From Acidimicrobiales bacterium (lineage in GTDB: Bacteria; Actinomycetota; Acidimicrobiia; Acidimicrobiales; Iamiaceae): 64,000 nt of DNA. The stretch spans positions 1 through 64,000 of the forward strand of contig DASZTW010000019.1 in NCBI GenBank assembly GCA_035547835.1, given 5' to 3'. Made by a program: the position numbers and the translations under genes. A model generated the notes under the pieces. The model was not told where the DNA came from. It worked only from the letters and a program-made list of their open reading frames with translations, and ran no database searches. Positions 16,113 to 24,264 of the stretch are shown here, piece after piece. Each line of letters starts with the position of its first letter. Position 1 is the first letter of the stretch.

Positions 16113-16124
16113 ATATCTAGATCT
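16113..16124. promoter_or_regulatory. island operator, site 1 (ANATCTAGATNT)
   Basis: ATATCTAGATCT, matching the 12-bp palindrome shared by five promoters of the island. It lies between the -35 and -10 zones of the DUF35-thiolase promoter, whose TAACAT -10 is at 16131-16136. Confidence 0.7.
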
Positions 16125-16142
16125 CTCTGGTAACATGGCGTG

Positions 16143-16589
16143 ATGCAAAAGCCGTTGGCGCCCAACTTGTCGACGTGGCCCGACCCCGATCCGCAGCTGA
16201 TCGGCAGCCAATGCGGTGCGTGCGGGGCGACCACGTTCCCCACCCAAACGCGCTGCCCACGCTGCAGCAGCGCGGACATGGCCGACCTCCGGCTGCCCCG
16301 TCGGGGCACGCTCGTGTCATGGACCACGCAAGGGTTCGTGCCGAAGCTGCCCTACGCGGGCGGCGAGACCGCCGAGAGCTTTACCCCTTTCGGCGTCGGG
16401 CTCGTCCAGCTCGGCGAGGTGGTGCGAGTCGAGGCTCGGCTCACCGAGAACGACCCGGCGAAGCTCGAGTTCGGGATGGACGTCGAGCTGCAGATCGTGC
16501 CCTTCTACGTCGACGACGACGGTGACGAGATCATGACGTTCGCGTTCGCGCCGGTCGCGGCCGGCGCCGCCGCGACAGGAGGTGCGTGA
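16143..16589 (+). CDS. DUF35 zinc-ribbon/OB-fold acyl-CoA-binding protein
   Basis: 148 aa. The N-terminal rubredoxin-like zinc ribbon CGACGATTFPTQTRCPRCSS (Cys4) is at residues about 23-42, followed by an OB-fold beta domain to about residue 135. DUF35 proteins form complexes with SCP-x-type thiolases and aldolases, as ChsH2 does with Ltp2 in steroid side-chain breakdown, and help bind the acyl-CoA. The partner thiolase starts 1 bp after this stop. A TAACAT box 6 nt before ATG 16143 indicates a leaderless transcript; GTG 16140 is the alternative. Confidence 0.88.
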   Translation: MQKPLAPNLSTWPDPDPQLIGSQCGACGATTFPTQTRCPRCSSADMADLRLPRRGTLVSWTTQGFVPKLPYAGGETAESFTPFGVGLVQLGEVVRVEARLTENDPAKLEFGMDVELQIVPFYVDDDGDEIMTFAFAPVAAGAAATGGA

Positions 16590-16590
16590 C

Positions 16591-17736
16591 GTGAGCGACG
16601 TCGCAATCATCGGCATCGGCATCCACCCGTTCGGTCGCTTCGGCGACAAGACCGGCTTCCAGATGGGCGCCGAGGCGATCGAGGCGGCCGTCGCCGACGC
16701 CGGCGTGCAATGGCGAGACGTCCGGTTCGCGGTGGGCGGCAGCTGGGAGATGGCCCAGACCGATCCGCTCACCAGCCTGCTCGGGCTCACCGGCATCCCG
16801 TTCACCAATGTGTTCAACGCCTGCGCCACTGCTGCGAGCGCCATCGACGCGACGGCCGACGCCATCCGCCTCGGCAAGTACGACCTCGGTGTCGCCGTTG
16901 GCATGGACAAGCATCCCCGTGGTGCGTTCACGGCCGACCCGACCGGGGTGAACATGCCCGCTTGGTACGCCGAGAACGGTCAGTTCGTCACCACCAAGTT
17001 CTTCGGCATGAAGATCAACCGCTACTTGCACGACCACGACATCCCAGTGGAGACGCTCGCCAAAGTGGCGGCCAAGAACTTCCGAAACGGCGAGCTGAAC
17101 CCCAACGCGTTCCGCCGCAAGCCGATCTCGGAGGAGGAGATCCTGGCGTCGCCGGTGCTCAACCACCCGCTCACCTCCTACATGTTCTGCGCGCCCGACG
17201 AAGGGGCCGCGGCCGTGGTGATGTGCAACGCCGACATTGCCCACCGCTACACCGACAAGCCGGTGTTCGTGCGCGCCACGCAGATCCGCACCCGGCGCTA
17301 CGGCGCGTACGAGGTGAACACCACCTGGGCACCGGTCGACGAAGACGTCGCGCCGACGGTGTACGCGTCGCGGGCCGCGTACGAGCAAGCCGGGATGGGC
17401 CCCGAGGACATCGACGTGGTGCAGCTCCAGGACACCGACGCCGGGTCCGAAGTGATCCACATGGCCGAGAACGGGTTCTGCGCCGACGGCGACCAGACCC
17501 GCATGCTGGCCGACGGTGAGACCGAGATCACCGGCCGCTTGCCCGTCAACACCGACGGTGGATTGATCGCCAACGGCGAGCCGATCGGCGCGTCGGGCCT
17601 GCGCCAGGTCTACGAGCTCACGCTGCAGCTTCGGGGGCAGGCCGGCGAGCGCCAGGTGGCGGGCAACCCGAAGGCGGGCTACGCCCAGGTGTACGGCGCC
17701 CCCGGCACCGCCGCGGTCACGATCCTGTCGCGCTGA
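16591..17736 (+). CDS. SCP-x/Ltp-type thiolase, atypical active site
   Basis: 381 aa. Thiolase fold of the lipid-transfer-protein class, expected to cleave a 3-oxoacyl-CoA or run a related (retro-aldol) reaction. The nucleophile motif NACATA puts Cys at residue 78. The usual GHP motif reads NGEPIGASG, with Glu near residue 330 in place of His. The HDCF-like motif of this class is QDTD here. Such changes are seen in thiolase-like proteins whose chemistry is not simple thiolysis. AGGAGG (16577-16582) sits 8 nt before GTG 16591, inside the DUF35 gene end, so the two are coupled and probably form a complex. Confidence 0.85.
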   Translation: MSDVAIIGIGIHPFGRFGDKTGFQMGAEAIEAAVADAGVQWRDVRFAVGGSWEMAQTDPLTSLLGLTGIPFTNVFNACATAASAIDATADAIRLGKYDLGVAVGMDKHPRGAFTADPTGVNMPAWYAENGQFVTTKFFGMKINRYLHDHDIPVETLAKVAAKNFRNGELNPNAFRRKPISEEEILASPVLNHPLTSYMFCAPDEGAAAVVMCNADIAHRYTDKPVFVRATQIRTRRYGAYEVNTTWAPVDEDVAPTVYASRAAYEQAGMGPEDIDVVQLQDTDAGSEVIHMAENGFCADGDQTRMLADGETEITGRLPVNTDGGLIANGEPIGASGLRQVYELTLQLRGQAGERQVAGNPKAGYAQVYGAPGTAAVTILSR

Positions 17737-17778
17737 CCGACACCGGAGGGCCTCGGTGCGGCCTGCCGTGGCCGACCG

Positions 17779-18765
17779 TCATGCGTCGGCGTGGCGTCGC
17801 GCCACGGTTGGGAGCACGTCGTCGGTGACGCGCCGGAGGTACGTCCAGGCGATGTCGGGGTCGAGCCCCCCGCACAACGGTTGGAGGCCGAGGTAGCCGT
17901 ACTGGTCGACCAAGTCGGCCGCTTCTCCGACGGTGACCACCCGGTGCGAGCCGTGCTCGGCGCGCAGCTCGTCGACGGTGGCACCGCGAGAGATCGACGC
18001 GGTGAAGTCGGCCATGCCGGCGGCTTCGTTCCAAGCGGCGTACGAACGGGCATCGGCGAGCAGCGCGTCGCCCACCTCGGCCCAGCCCTGGTCGACGTCG
18101 TCGTTCACGAACACCGAGTTCGGCGCCTCGACCGAGGGCAGCAGGCACATCCCGGGTTGCTGGCCGGCCGCTTCCGCGGCGGCGACGTATGCGTCGCGCA
18201 GCTCGGGTCTGTCGGTCTGGGCGATGAAATCCAACCCGAGCCGTCCTGCCCGTCGCGCCGCGGCCACGGACCCGCCGCCCCACGACACCATCGGCCCGCC
18301 GTCGGTGAACGGGGCGGGCGTCACCGGTGTCGCCGCCGTGGCGCGCAAGTGTCCGAGCAGGATCGGGAGCTGCTCGTCGGCCAGTGCGCCGCGGCGGTGG
18401 AAGTCCACGCCGAAGACGTCGTACTCCTCGGGCCGGTAGCCGATCGCGAGCGTGTGACTCACCCGGCCCTGGCTCAGGTGGTCGAGCACGATGATCTCCT
18501 CCGCCAGGCGGACGGGGTCGTGCAGCGGGAAGATCGAGGCGGCGACCGACAGGGGCAACGTGGTCGTGACCGCCGCCATGGCCGACGCCAGCAACAGCGG
18601 CGCCGGCAGGTAGCCGTCGTCGGACATGTGGTGTTCGCACACGACCGCGGCGAGGCAGCCCTTGTCCTCTGCCCACGCGGCCATGTCGATCGCAGCTCGG
18701 TACAGCGCGGCCCGCTGCTGGGGACCTTGGTCGGGCGCGCGCATGTCGAAGCGCATCAAGAACAT
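17779..18765 (-). CDS. LLM-class flavin-dependent oxidoreductase
   Basis: 328 aa, luciferase-like TIM barrel. It would use FMNH2 or F420 to oxidise or reduce a substrate. Visible family traits: AVVCEHHMSDDGYLPAP near residue 40-55, SVAASIFPLHDPVRLAEEI near 75-95, LDHLSQGRVSHTLAIGYRPEEY near 97-117, and a C-terminal DIAWTYLRRV. Substrate unknown; F420 is plausible in actinobacteria. GGAG 5 nt before ATG 18765; the start overlaps the stop of the SnoaL-like gene by one base. This pair diverges from the crotonase operon across island site 2. Confidence 0.85.
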   Translation of the reverse strand: MFLMRFDMRAPDQGPQQRAALYRAAIDMAAWAEDKGCLAAVVCEHHMSDDGYLPAPLLLASAMAAVTTTLPLSVAASIFPLHDPVRLAEEIIVLDHLSQGRVSHTLAIGYRPEEYDVFGVDFHRRGALADEQLPILLGHLRATAATPVTPAPFTDGGPMVSWGGGSVAAARRAGRLGLDFIAQTDRPELRDAYVAAAEAAGQQPGMCLLPSVEAPNSVFVNDDVDQGWAEVGDALLADARSYAAWNEAAGMADFTASISRGATVDELRAEHGSHRVVTVGEAADLVDQYGYLGLQPLCGGLDPDIAWTYLRRVTDDVLPTVARRHADA

Positions 18766-19286
18766 CAGGGCTCCTTTGCCGGTGCTGCCATGGTGGAGTC
18801 GGGTGAACGCCAGTCGGTCGACACGAAGCGATGCCGGATCAGCCACTCGCCGCCCGACGGGACCAGCGTGTCGCGGTAGCGGCCGCAGTGGTCGAGGCCG
18901 ATCTCGGTCACCACGGTGAAGTACGACGCGACCAGCGCCTGGGTCGGTGTCAGCTCGAGGAACCGGATGTTCGCCACGTTGTGGCGCACGATCCTTCGCA
19001 CGCCGGACGCGGCCGCAGCGGCCCGGCGACGCGCCCGGCGGGCGTCGTCGTCGGCGGGAGCGCGCTCGCCGTCGCCGATGTCGACTCCCGAACGGGTGCC
19101 GACGCCGGAGAGGAACGCCACGATCGCATCACGGCCTTCATGGGGTGGGGTGTCGCGCACTTCGAGCACGCCATCGGGGCAGAACGCGGCGGCGAGCTCG
19201 TCGAGCCGGAATGCGTCGCCCGCCCACGTGTAGCGGGCGAGCGTGTCGCGGATCAGCTCCCGCGCCGTGAGCTCCCAGATGTCCAT
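18765..19286 (-). CDS. SnoaL-like (NTF2-fold) protein
   Basis: 173 aa. It begins with the alpha-helix typical of SnoaL-like domains (ELTARELIRDTLARYTWAGD), then LAAAFCPDGVLEVRD, GRDAIVAFL, a linker rich in Asp/Arg/Ala (residues about 75-105), and the strand pattern HNVANIRFLE, ALVASYFTVV, GRYRDTLV, WLIRHRFVS. Members include isomerases, hydratases and dioxygenase beta-subunit-like proteins; the substrate here is unknown. GAGGAG lies upstream of ATG 19286. It is coupled to the LLM oxidoreductase. Confidence 0.75.
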   Translation of the reverse strand: MDIWELTARELIRDTLARYTWAGDAFRLDELAAAFCPDGVLEVRDTPPHEGRDAIVAFLSGVGTRSGVDIGDGERAPADDDARRARRRAAAAASGVRRIVRHNVANIRFLELTPTQALVASYFTVVTEIGLDHCGRYRDTLVPSGGEWLIRHRFVSTDWRSPDSTMAAPAKEP

Positions 19287-19387
19287 GCGCGTGCTCCTCG
19301 ATCGGACGGACCCGGCGAGCGTACGGCTCCCCGAGGCCTCGCAGTGGCGCCTGGGGCGCGGCAGCGCCTTGACGATGTCCGAGCAAA

Positions 19388-19399
19388 ACGTATAGATGT
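19388..19399. promoter_or_regulatory. island operator, site 2 (degenerate) over a -10 box
   Basis: ACGTATAGATGT matches the ANATCTAGATNT consensus at 10 of 12 positions. It overlaps the TATAGA -10 box (19391-19396) of the crotonase gene, and lies between that operon and the divergent SnoaL-LLM pair. Confidence 0.5.
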
Positions 19400-19404
19400 C
19401 TCCC

Positions 19405-20235
19405 ATGACCGCCGAGGGGCTCGCGTCGTTTCATCCCGACATCCACGTCGAGCGCGAGGGGCACCTCACGACCGTCACGCTCGACCGGCCCGCGTCGCGC
19501 AACGCCTGCAACGGCGACATGTGGGTTGCGTTGGGCGCCACGTTCCAGCAGCTCGGCACGTCCGGTGCCAGGGTGGTGGTCCTCACCGGTGCGGGTGGCA
19601 ACTTCTGCAGCGGGGCCGACTTGACCCCCTCGACGGCCCCCAGCGGAGGCGCTGGTGGGCGAGGTGGGGGATCGGCCACCGCCAACAACCTCGACGGCAT
19701 GCGCGTGCTGGCCGACGTGGTGCTGGCGGTCCATCGCTGCCCGGTGCCTGTCGTGGCGAAAGTCGACGGTCTGTGCGTCGGCGCCGGCCTCGGTCTCGCG
19801 CTGGCCGCCGACCTCACCTGGTCCTCGGATCGGGCGCGCTTTTGCGCCATCTTCGCCAAGCGCGGCCTGAGCATGGACTTCGGCACGTCCTGGTTGCTGC
19901 GTCAGCGCATCGGCGTGCACAAGGCGAAGGAGCTGGCGTTCACGTCCCGGATGTTGTCGGGCACCGAGGCCTTCGAGCTCGGGCTCGTCAACGCAGCCGT
20001 GCCGTTCGACGACCTCGACCGCGCGGTGCAAGAGGTGGTCGATCAGATCGCCGCAGGCCCGCCCATGGCCTTGTCGTTGACCAAGCGCGAGCTCGACGGC
20101 GCCGGCGCGTCGACGCTCGCTGAAGCGCTCGAGGTCGAGTCGCTGTCGCAGAGCATCAACATCCGCAGCGACGACATGCGAGAGGCGTTCACCGCCTATG
20201 CCGAGCGTCGCGAGCCGAAGTTCACGGGTCGATGA
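19405..20235 (+). CDS. enoyl-CoA hydratase/isomerase family protein
   Basis: 276 aa crotonase fold. The oxyanion-hole segments NFCSGADL (near residue 66) and GLCVGAGLGLALAADL (near 122-138) are present. The second active-site region reads RGLSMDFGTSWLL with Asp158, as in PaaG- and ECI-type isomerases, while the Glu typical of hydratases near 129 is absent. An isomerase or hydratase of a 2- or 3-enoyl-CoA is therefore likely. A Gly/Ser-rich loop lies near 78-92. TATAGA 8 nt before ATG 19405 indicates a leaderless start; ATG 19396 overlaps the promoter. ATGA overlap with the carboxyltransferase gene. Confidence 0.85.
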   Translation: MTAEGLASFHPDIHVEREGHLTTVTLDRPASRNACNGDMWVALGATFQQLGTSGARVVVLTGAGGNFCSGADLTPSTAPSGGAGGRGGGSATANNLDGMRVLADVVLAVHRCPVPVVAKVDGLCVGAGLGLALAADLTWSSDRARFCAIFAKRGLSMDFGTSWLLRQRIGVHKAKELAFTSRMLSGTEAFELGLVNAAVPFDDLDRAVQEVVDQIAAGPPMALSLTKRELDGAGASTLAEALEVESLSQSINIRSDDMREAFTAYAERREPKFTGR

Positions 20236-21749
20236 GCGGCGCCGACCTGCAACCCGACGAGTCCGAGGGTTGGGACGGGGTCCTCGGCGAGCTCGCGCGG
20301 CGCCGCGAGGTGTCGAGGGCGATGGGCGGAGCGGAGCGCCTGCGAAAGCACCGCGAGGCCGGCAAGCTCGACGCTCGCGCGCGGGTCGACCACCTTCTCG
20401 ACCCCGGTTCGTTCCTCGAGTTGGGGACCCTGGTCGGCGGCGAGGACAACCCGGCCGACGCGGTGGTGATGGGCTCGGGCCGCATCGACGGCCGGCCGGT
20501 CATGGTCGCGGCCGAGGACTTCACCGTGAAGGCGGGCACGATCAGCCAAGCGGCCAACTCCAAGCGCTATCGCGTGGCCGAGATCGCCGCCCGCGACCGG
20601 GTGCCGTTGGTGATGATGCTGGAGGGGGCGGGATTTCGGGCCGACGGCAAGCCGCACGCCCGAACGCCCACCGACCTGCTCGCGCAAGCGCGCTGTTCCG
20701 GCCAGGTCCCGCTGGTCACCGCCGTGCTCGGTGCCTCGGCCGGCCACGGCGCACTGGTCGCGCCAATGTCGGATTTCACGGTGATGTCGGCCCACGCATC
20801 GATCTTCACGGCCGGCCCACCGGTGGTGTACGAATCCCTGCGCGAGACCATCTCCAAGGAGGACTTGGGCGGGCCGTCGGTGGCACTGACCAGCGGTCTG
20901 GTGCACAACGGCGCGGCCGACGACGCCGCCGCGCTCGACCTCGTCCGTGCGTACTTGCGCTACTTCCCGTCGTCCGCGTGGTCGTACCCGCCGTCGCTCG
21001 AAGGTGGCGACGACGCGCCGAGGTCGGTCGACGAGATCCTCGAGATCGTCCCGCGCAACGGTCGGCGCATCTATGACATGCACGACGTCGTCGACGTCGT
21101 GTTCGACGAGGACTCGGTGTTCGAAGTGCAACCCGACTTCGGGCGATCCGTGCTGTGCGCGCTGTGCCGCCTGGGCGGGCACCCGGTGGCAGTGGTGGCC
21201 AACCAACCCCAGGTGCTCGCCGGCTCCATCGACGCCGCCGGCGCCGACAAGGCGGCGCACTTCATCACCGTGGCCGACTCGTTCCACGTACCGTTGATCT
21301 TCTTGTCGGACAACCCGGGAGTCCTGCCCGGCAGCCAGTCCGAGCGGGCCGGGATCTTGCGCAGCGGCGCACGCATGTACGCCGCCCAGACGCTCGCGAC
21401 CTGCCCGAAGTTCGAGGTCACGGTGCGCAAGGCGTACGGCTTCGGGTCGATGGTGATGGGCATGATCCCGTTCGACGGGCAGTCCGGCGTCTTCGCGTTC
21501 CCGGGGGCGACGATGGGCGCGATGGGCGCGGCGGCCATGAGCCGGGCCAAGGGGTCCGACGCCGACGAAGCTGCGTGGTTGCGAGCGATGGAAGTCGAAG
21601 CGTCGTTCCGCTCGGCCAAGACGCTCGGGTTCGACGAGCTCATCGACCCGCGCGAGATCCGCAACGTGTTGCTGCACTCGCTGGAGCGGGCGTTGTACAG
21701 CCGCCAAGCCGCCCCCGAACCGAAAGCCCGGGTGGGCATCAACCCCTGA
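20232..21749 (+). CDS. acyl-CoA carboxylase, carboxyltransferase (beta) subunit
   Basis: 505 aa, AccD/PCCB-like with N- and C-terminal crotonase-type halves. The N half has ERLRKHREAGKLDARARVDHLLDPGSF, SGRIDGRPVMVAAEDFTVKAG and GASAGHGALVAPMSDF; the C half has DNPGVLPGSQSERAGIL, KAYGFGSMVMGM and AFPGATMGAMG. It would transfer CO2 from carboxybiotin to an acyl-CoA (or in reverse). No biotin carboxylase or biotin carrier gene occurs in the window, so it must share one or act as a transcarboxylase or decarboxylase. Start ATG 20232 overlaps the crotonase stop by four bases. Confidence 0.88.
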   Translation: MSGADLQPDESEGWDGVLGELARRREVSRAMGGAERLRKHREAGKLDARARVDHLLDPGSFLELGTLVGGEDNPADAVVMGSGRIDGRPVMVAAEDFTVKAGTISQAANSKRYRVAEIAARDRVPLVMMLEGAGFRADGKPHARTPTDLLAQARCSGQVPLVTAVLGASAGHGALVAPMSDFTVMSAHASIFTAGPPVVYESLRETISKEDLGGPSVALTSGLVHNGAADDAAALDLVRAYLRYFPSSAWSYPPSLEGGDDAPRSVDEILEIVPRNGRRIYDMHDVVDVVFDEDSVFEVQPDFGRSVLCALCRLGGHPVAVVANQPQVLAGSIDAAGADKAAHFITVADSFHVPLIFLSDNPGVLPGSQSERAGILRSGARMYAAQTLATCPKFEVTVRKAYGFGSMVMGMIPFDGQSGVFAFPGATMGAMGAAAMSRAKGSDADEAAWLRAMEVEASFRSAKTLGFDELIDPREIRNVLLHSLERALYSRQAAPEPKARVGINP

Positions 21750-21779
21750 GCGTGCCGACGCCCGCCCGGCGGGCCGGGG

Positions 21780-22562
21780 TCAGGACAGCAAACCGAGCAT
21801 GTCGGGGTAGCGCTTGGTGTGCGCGGCGCGGTCGACCAGGTGGAGCTGCCCCGAGATCGACGCCGACTCGTCGGACGCCAGGAACGTCACCAGGTTCGCC
21901 ACGTCGTCGGGGCTGGTGTGGGTCGCGACCGGCGCGTTCTCGTCGAACTCGGTGACGAGCTGGGGCAAGAGCCACATCGCTTCGGTCAGCGGCGTGCGGA
22001 CCAGCCCGGGACCGATGCTGTTCACCCGGATGCGGCGGGGTCCCAGCTCCATCGCCGCCACCTCCGCGAGCATGGCCAGCGCGGCCTTGGAGCAGCAGTA
22101 CGCGCTCATGCCACCGGCCGCCTGCACGGCGTTCAGGCTGGCGGTGACGATGATCGAGCCGCCGTCGGTGAGGCGTTGGCCGGCGTGCTTCACCGTCAGC
22201 AACGGACCGAGCAGGTTGACCTCGATCACGTTCATCCACTCGGCCGCGTCGACGGCCAGGATCGGGGCGAAGGACCCGATCCCCGCGTTGGCGAAGGCGA
22301 TGTCGAGGCCGCCGAGCTCGTCGACGGCGGTCTGGGTCAGCGCTTCGACGTCGCCCTCGACCCGCACGTCGCAGCGGCGGGTGACCACGGCCGATCCCAA
22401 CTCGGTGGCCACGGCATCCAGACGGTCCGCGTCGAGGTCGCCGATGACCACGCGGGCGCCCTCGGCGACGAAGCGTCGCGCGGTGGCGAGCCCGATACCG
22501 GACGCACCACCGGTGATCAGCGCGCGCTTGTCGGGCAGGCGGGGAGCGAGGGACGTGGCCAT
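21780..22562 (-). CDS. short-chain dehydrogenase/reductase (SDR)
   Basis: 260 aa classical SDR. The cofactor motif TGGASGIG is at residues 17-24 and Asp in IGDLDADRL favours NAD(H). Also present are ANAGIGSFAP near 90, the catalytic Ser in TASLN, and YCCSK (Tyr/Lys) near 153-157, followed by PGLVRTPLT. It probably acts as a 3-hydroxyacyl-CoA or alcohol dehydrogenase of the island. GGAGGT precedes ATG 22562. It follows the tandem-hotdog gene by 67 bp in the same direction and is probably in that operon, under site 3. Confidence 0.88.
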   Translation of the reverse strand: MATSLAPRLPDKRALITGGASGIGLATARRFVAEGARVVIGDLDADRLDAVATELGSAVVTRRCDVRVEGDVEALTQTAVDELGGLDIAFANAGIGSFAPILAVDAAEWMNVIEVNLLGPLLTVKHAGQRLTDGGSIIVTASLNAVQAAGGMSAYCCSKAALAMLAEVAAMELGPRRIRVNSIGPGLVRTPLTEAMWLLPQLVTEFDENAPVATHTSPDDVANLVTFLASDESASISGQLHLVDRAAHTKRYPDMLGLLS

Positions 22563-22629
22563 CGTGGCACCTCCAGCGGTGGATTGGACGGAAGGATCGA
22601 CGGGCGCTGACGGGATCCGTCGGTGACGG

Positions 22630-23481
22630 TCAGGCGACGGCGCAGAACTGGTAGGAGGCGCTGGTGATGGGCCGGTCGCCGGCGCCTTCGTCGTGGACGG
22701 TCACGCGGCAACCCACCAGGTCGCCGACTCGCGGGATCGGTTCGACCTCGGCCCGGAACGGACCGGTCTTGCCGCGTGCCAAGAACATGACGTGAGAGGA
22801 GAGCCCTTGCAGCTGGTCGGTGTCCGCCACGGCGTGGGCGGCGTCGAGGGCAGCGGTCTCCATCAACACGAACTGCGGCCCGAGGTGGAGCGCCGCGTCG
22901 GGCGACGCGAGGTCCTCGCGCAGGGGGCCCAGCTCCCAACGCCCGTCATGTCGCTGCGCGACGCCGAACACGTTCCACAGCGGCGGCAGGTCGGGGGAGT
23001 CCTGCACCTCGATCGGCGACGTGTCCATCTTCTGCAGACCCGCCGGGGGGACGCCGATGCTGATCCCTTGGCCCTCGGTGAGGGCGAGGATCCGTTCGGG
23101 GCGGTCGGCGTCGACGATGCGCGAGCGGCTGTAACCCATCTGGCGTCCCTGCTTCAGCACCTCACTCCGGACTTCTATCCGCGCGACGTCATGGCCGGGG
23201 TCGATCACCTGACAGGAGTGGACGACAGGGTTCGGCACTGCCTCGAGGTCGGACATGCCACCGCCCTCGGGTGAGCAGATCCCGATGACGGCGAGCAGCA
23301 GGCCGCCGGTCGCATTGCGCATGTCGCGCCGCACGACGACGGTGTCATCGATCGGTCCGACGTCCATCGATGCGTAGCGTCGACCGAGGTAGCGGTAGCT
23401 GAGCAACCCACCCCATCGGCGGCGCAACTCGGCGGCGTACGCTTCCTGCGTGTCGGACAGCTCTCGGATGTCGCGCAGCAC
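22630..23481 (-). CDS. tandem hotdog-fold (thioesterase-like) protein
   Basis: 283 aa. Two successive hotdog-like segments are apparent. The first (residues about 45-150) contains ATGGLLLAVIGICSPEGGG and ARIEVRSEVLKQGRQMGYSRSRIVD, as in PaaI-type thioesterases; the second (about 170-283) ends VGCRVTVHDEG and ASYQFCAVA. It may hydrolyse or hydrate an acyl-CoA intermediate. Catalytic residues cannot be assigned with confidence. AAGGAGG 5 nt before GTG 23481 decides the start. It is divergent from the isochorismatase-like gene across site 3. Confidence 0.6.
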   Translation of the reverse strand: MLRDIRELSDTQEAYAAELRRRWGGLLSYRYLGRRYASMDVGPIDDTVVVRRDMRNATGGLLLAVIGICSPEGGGMSDLEAVPNPVVHSCQVIDPGHDVARIEVRSEVLKQGRQMGYSRSRIVDADRPERILALTEGQGISIGVPPAGLQKMDTSPIEVQDSPDLPPLWNVFGVAQRHDGRWELGPLREDLASPDAALHLGPQFVLMETAALDAAHAVADTDQLQGLSSHVMFLARGKTGPFRAEVEPIPRVGDLVGCRVTVHDEGAGDRPITSASYQFCAVA

Positions 23482-23554
23482 CTCAGCCTCCTTCGCACCG
23501 CGCCGGCGGGCGCGTCGCCACCGTAGCCCCGAAGGGTCAACCGGGTGGGTGGAG

Positions 23555-23566
23555 AGATCTAGATGT
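23555..23566. promoter_or_regulatory. island operator, site 3 (ANATCTAGATNT)
   Basis: AGATCTAGATGT matches the shared palindrome exactly. It sits in the 141-bp gap between the divergent tandem-hotdog and isochorismatase-like genes and can serve both operons. Confidence 0.7.
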
Positions 23567-23622
23567 TTGTTTGGTAGCTTCCGGCCGTGATGGCGACCTC
23601 GCCGAAGACCGGAGGCGGCTGA

Positions 23623-24264
23623 GTGCCGGCACCAGACCTGCGCCAACTGCTCGATCCGGCCCACACGGCGATCGTCACCCAAGAGTGCCAAGGTGCGGTT
23701 GTCGGCCCCGACGCGGGGCTCCGCCAGCTCGCGGACGAAGCCGAACGGGAGTGCCTGCCGAACCTCGCGCGGCTGCTGCCGGTCGCCCGAGCTGCCGGTG
23801 TCGCCGTGGTCCACTGCTTGTTCCACCGACGGTCAGACGGTCGCGGGGGCAACCACAACGCGCGGCTGTTCGCCGCCACGGCCGGGTTGGATCTCGACAT
23901 GACACCGGGGAGCCCGGGCGGGTCGCTCGTGCCCGAGCTCGGCCCCGACCCGTCCGACCTCGTGCTCACGAGGTTCCACGGCGTGGGCCCGATGGGCGGC
24001 ACCGACCTCGATGCCGTGTTGCGCAACTTGGGCGTCGCCACGATCGTGGCCACCGGCGTGTCCGTGAACGTCGCCATCACCAACTTGGTGATGGACGCGG
24101 TCAACGCCGGCTACCAGGTGGTGGTACCGCGCGACGCAGTGGCCGGCGTGCCATCGGCCTACGCCGACGCCGTGATCGACAACACGCTGGCGCTGCTCGC
24201 CACCATCACCACCACCGCCGATCTCGTCGCGCATTGGTCCTCGACATCGACGGACGGACGTTGA
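23623..24264 (+). CDS. isochorismatase-like hydrolase homologue lacking the catalytic cysteine
   Basis: 213 aa with the isochorismatase/cysteine-hydrolase fold order. The family triad is Asp-Lys-Cys. Here the first motif reads IVTQECQG instead of IDMQ, the Lys region reads LTRFHGVGPMGGTDLD with Arg, and the Cys motif reads TGVSVNVAITNLVMDA with Ala151 where Cys should be. It is therefore unlikely to work as an ordinary hydrolase; a changed mechanism or a regulatory role is possible. GGAGG lies before GTG 23623. Its stop overlaps the TTG start of the next CoA ligase, so it is coupled to that ligase and two dehydrogenases. Confidence 0.78.
   Translation: MPAPDLRQLLDPAHTAIVTQECQGAVVGPDAGLRQLADEAERECLPNLARLLPVARAAGVAVVHCLFHRRSDGRGGNHNARLFAATAGLDLDMTPGSPGGSLVPELGPDPSDLVLTRFHGVGPMGGTDLDAVLRNLGVATIVATGVSVNVAITNLVMDAVNAGYQVVVPRDAVAGVPSAYADAVIDNTLALLATITTTADLVAHWSSTSTDGR

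Noticed and set aside
14210-16327. A 705-residue minus-strand frame opposite the MMPL gene
   Set aside because: Its sequence is dominated by Glu/His/Gln/Arg, typical of antisense translation of a GC-rich membrane gene; the plus strand encodes an unmistakable MMPL protein.
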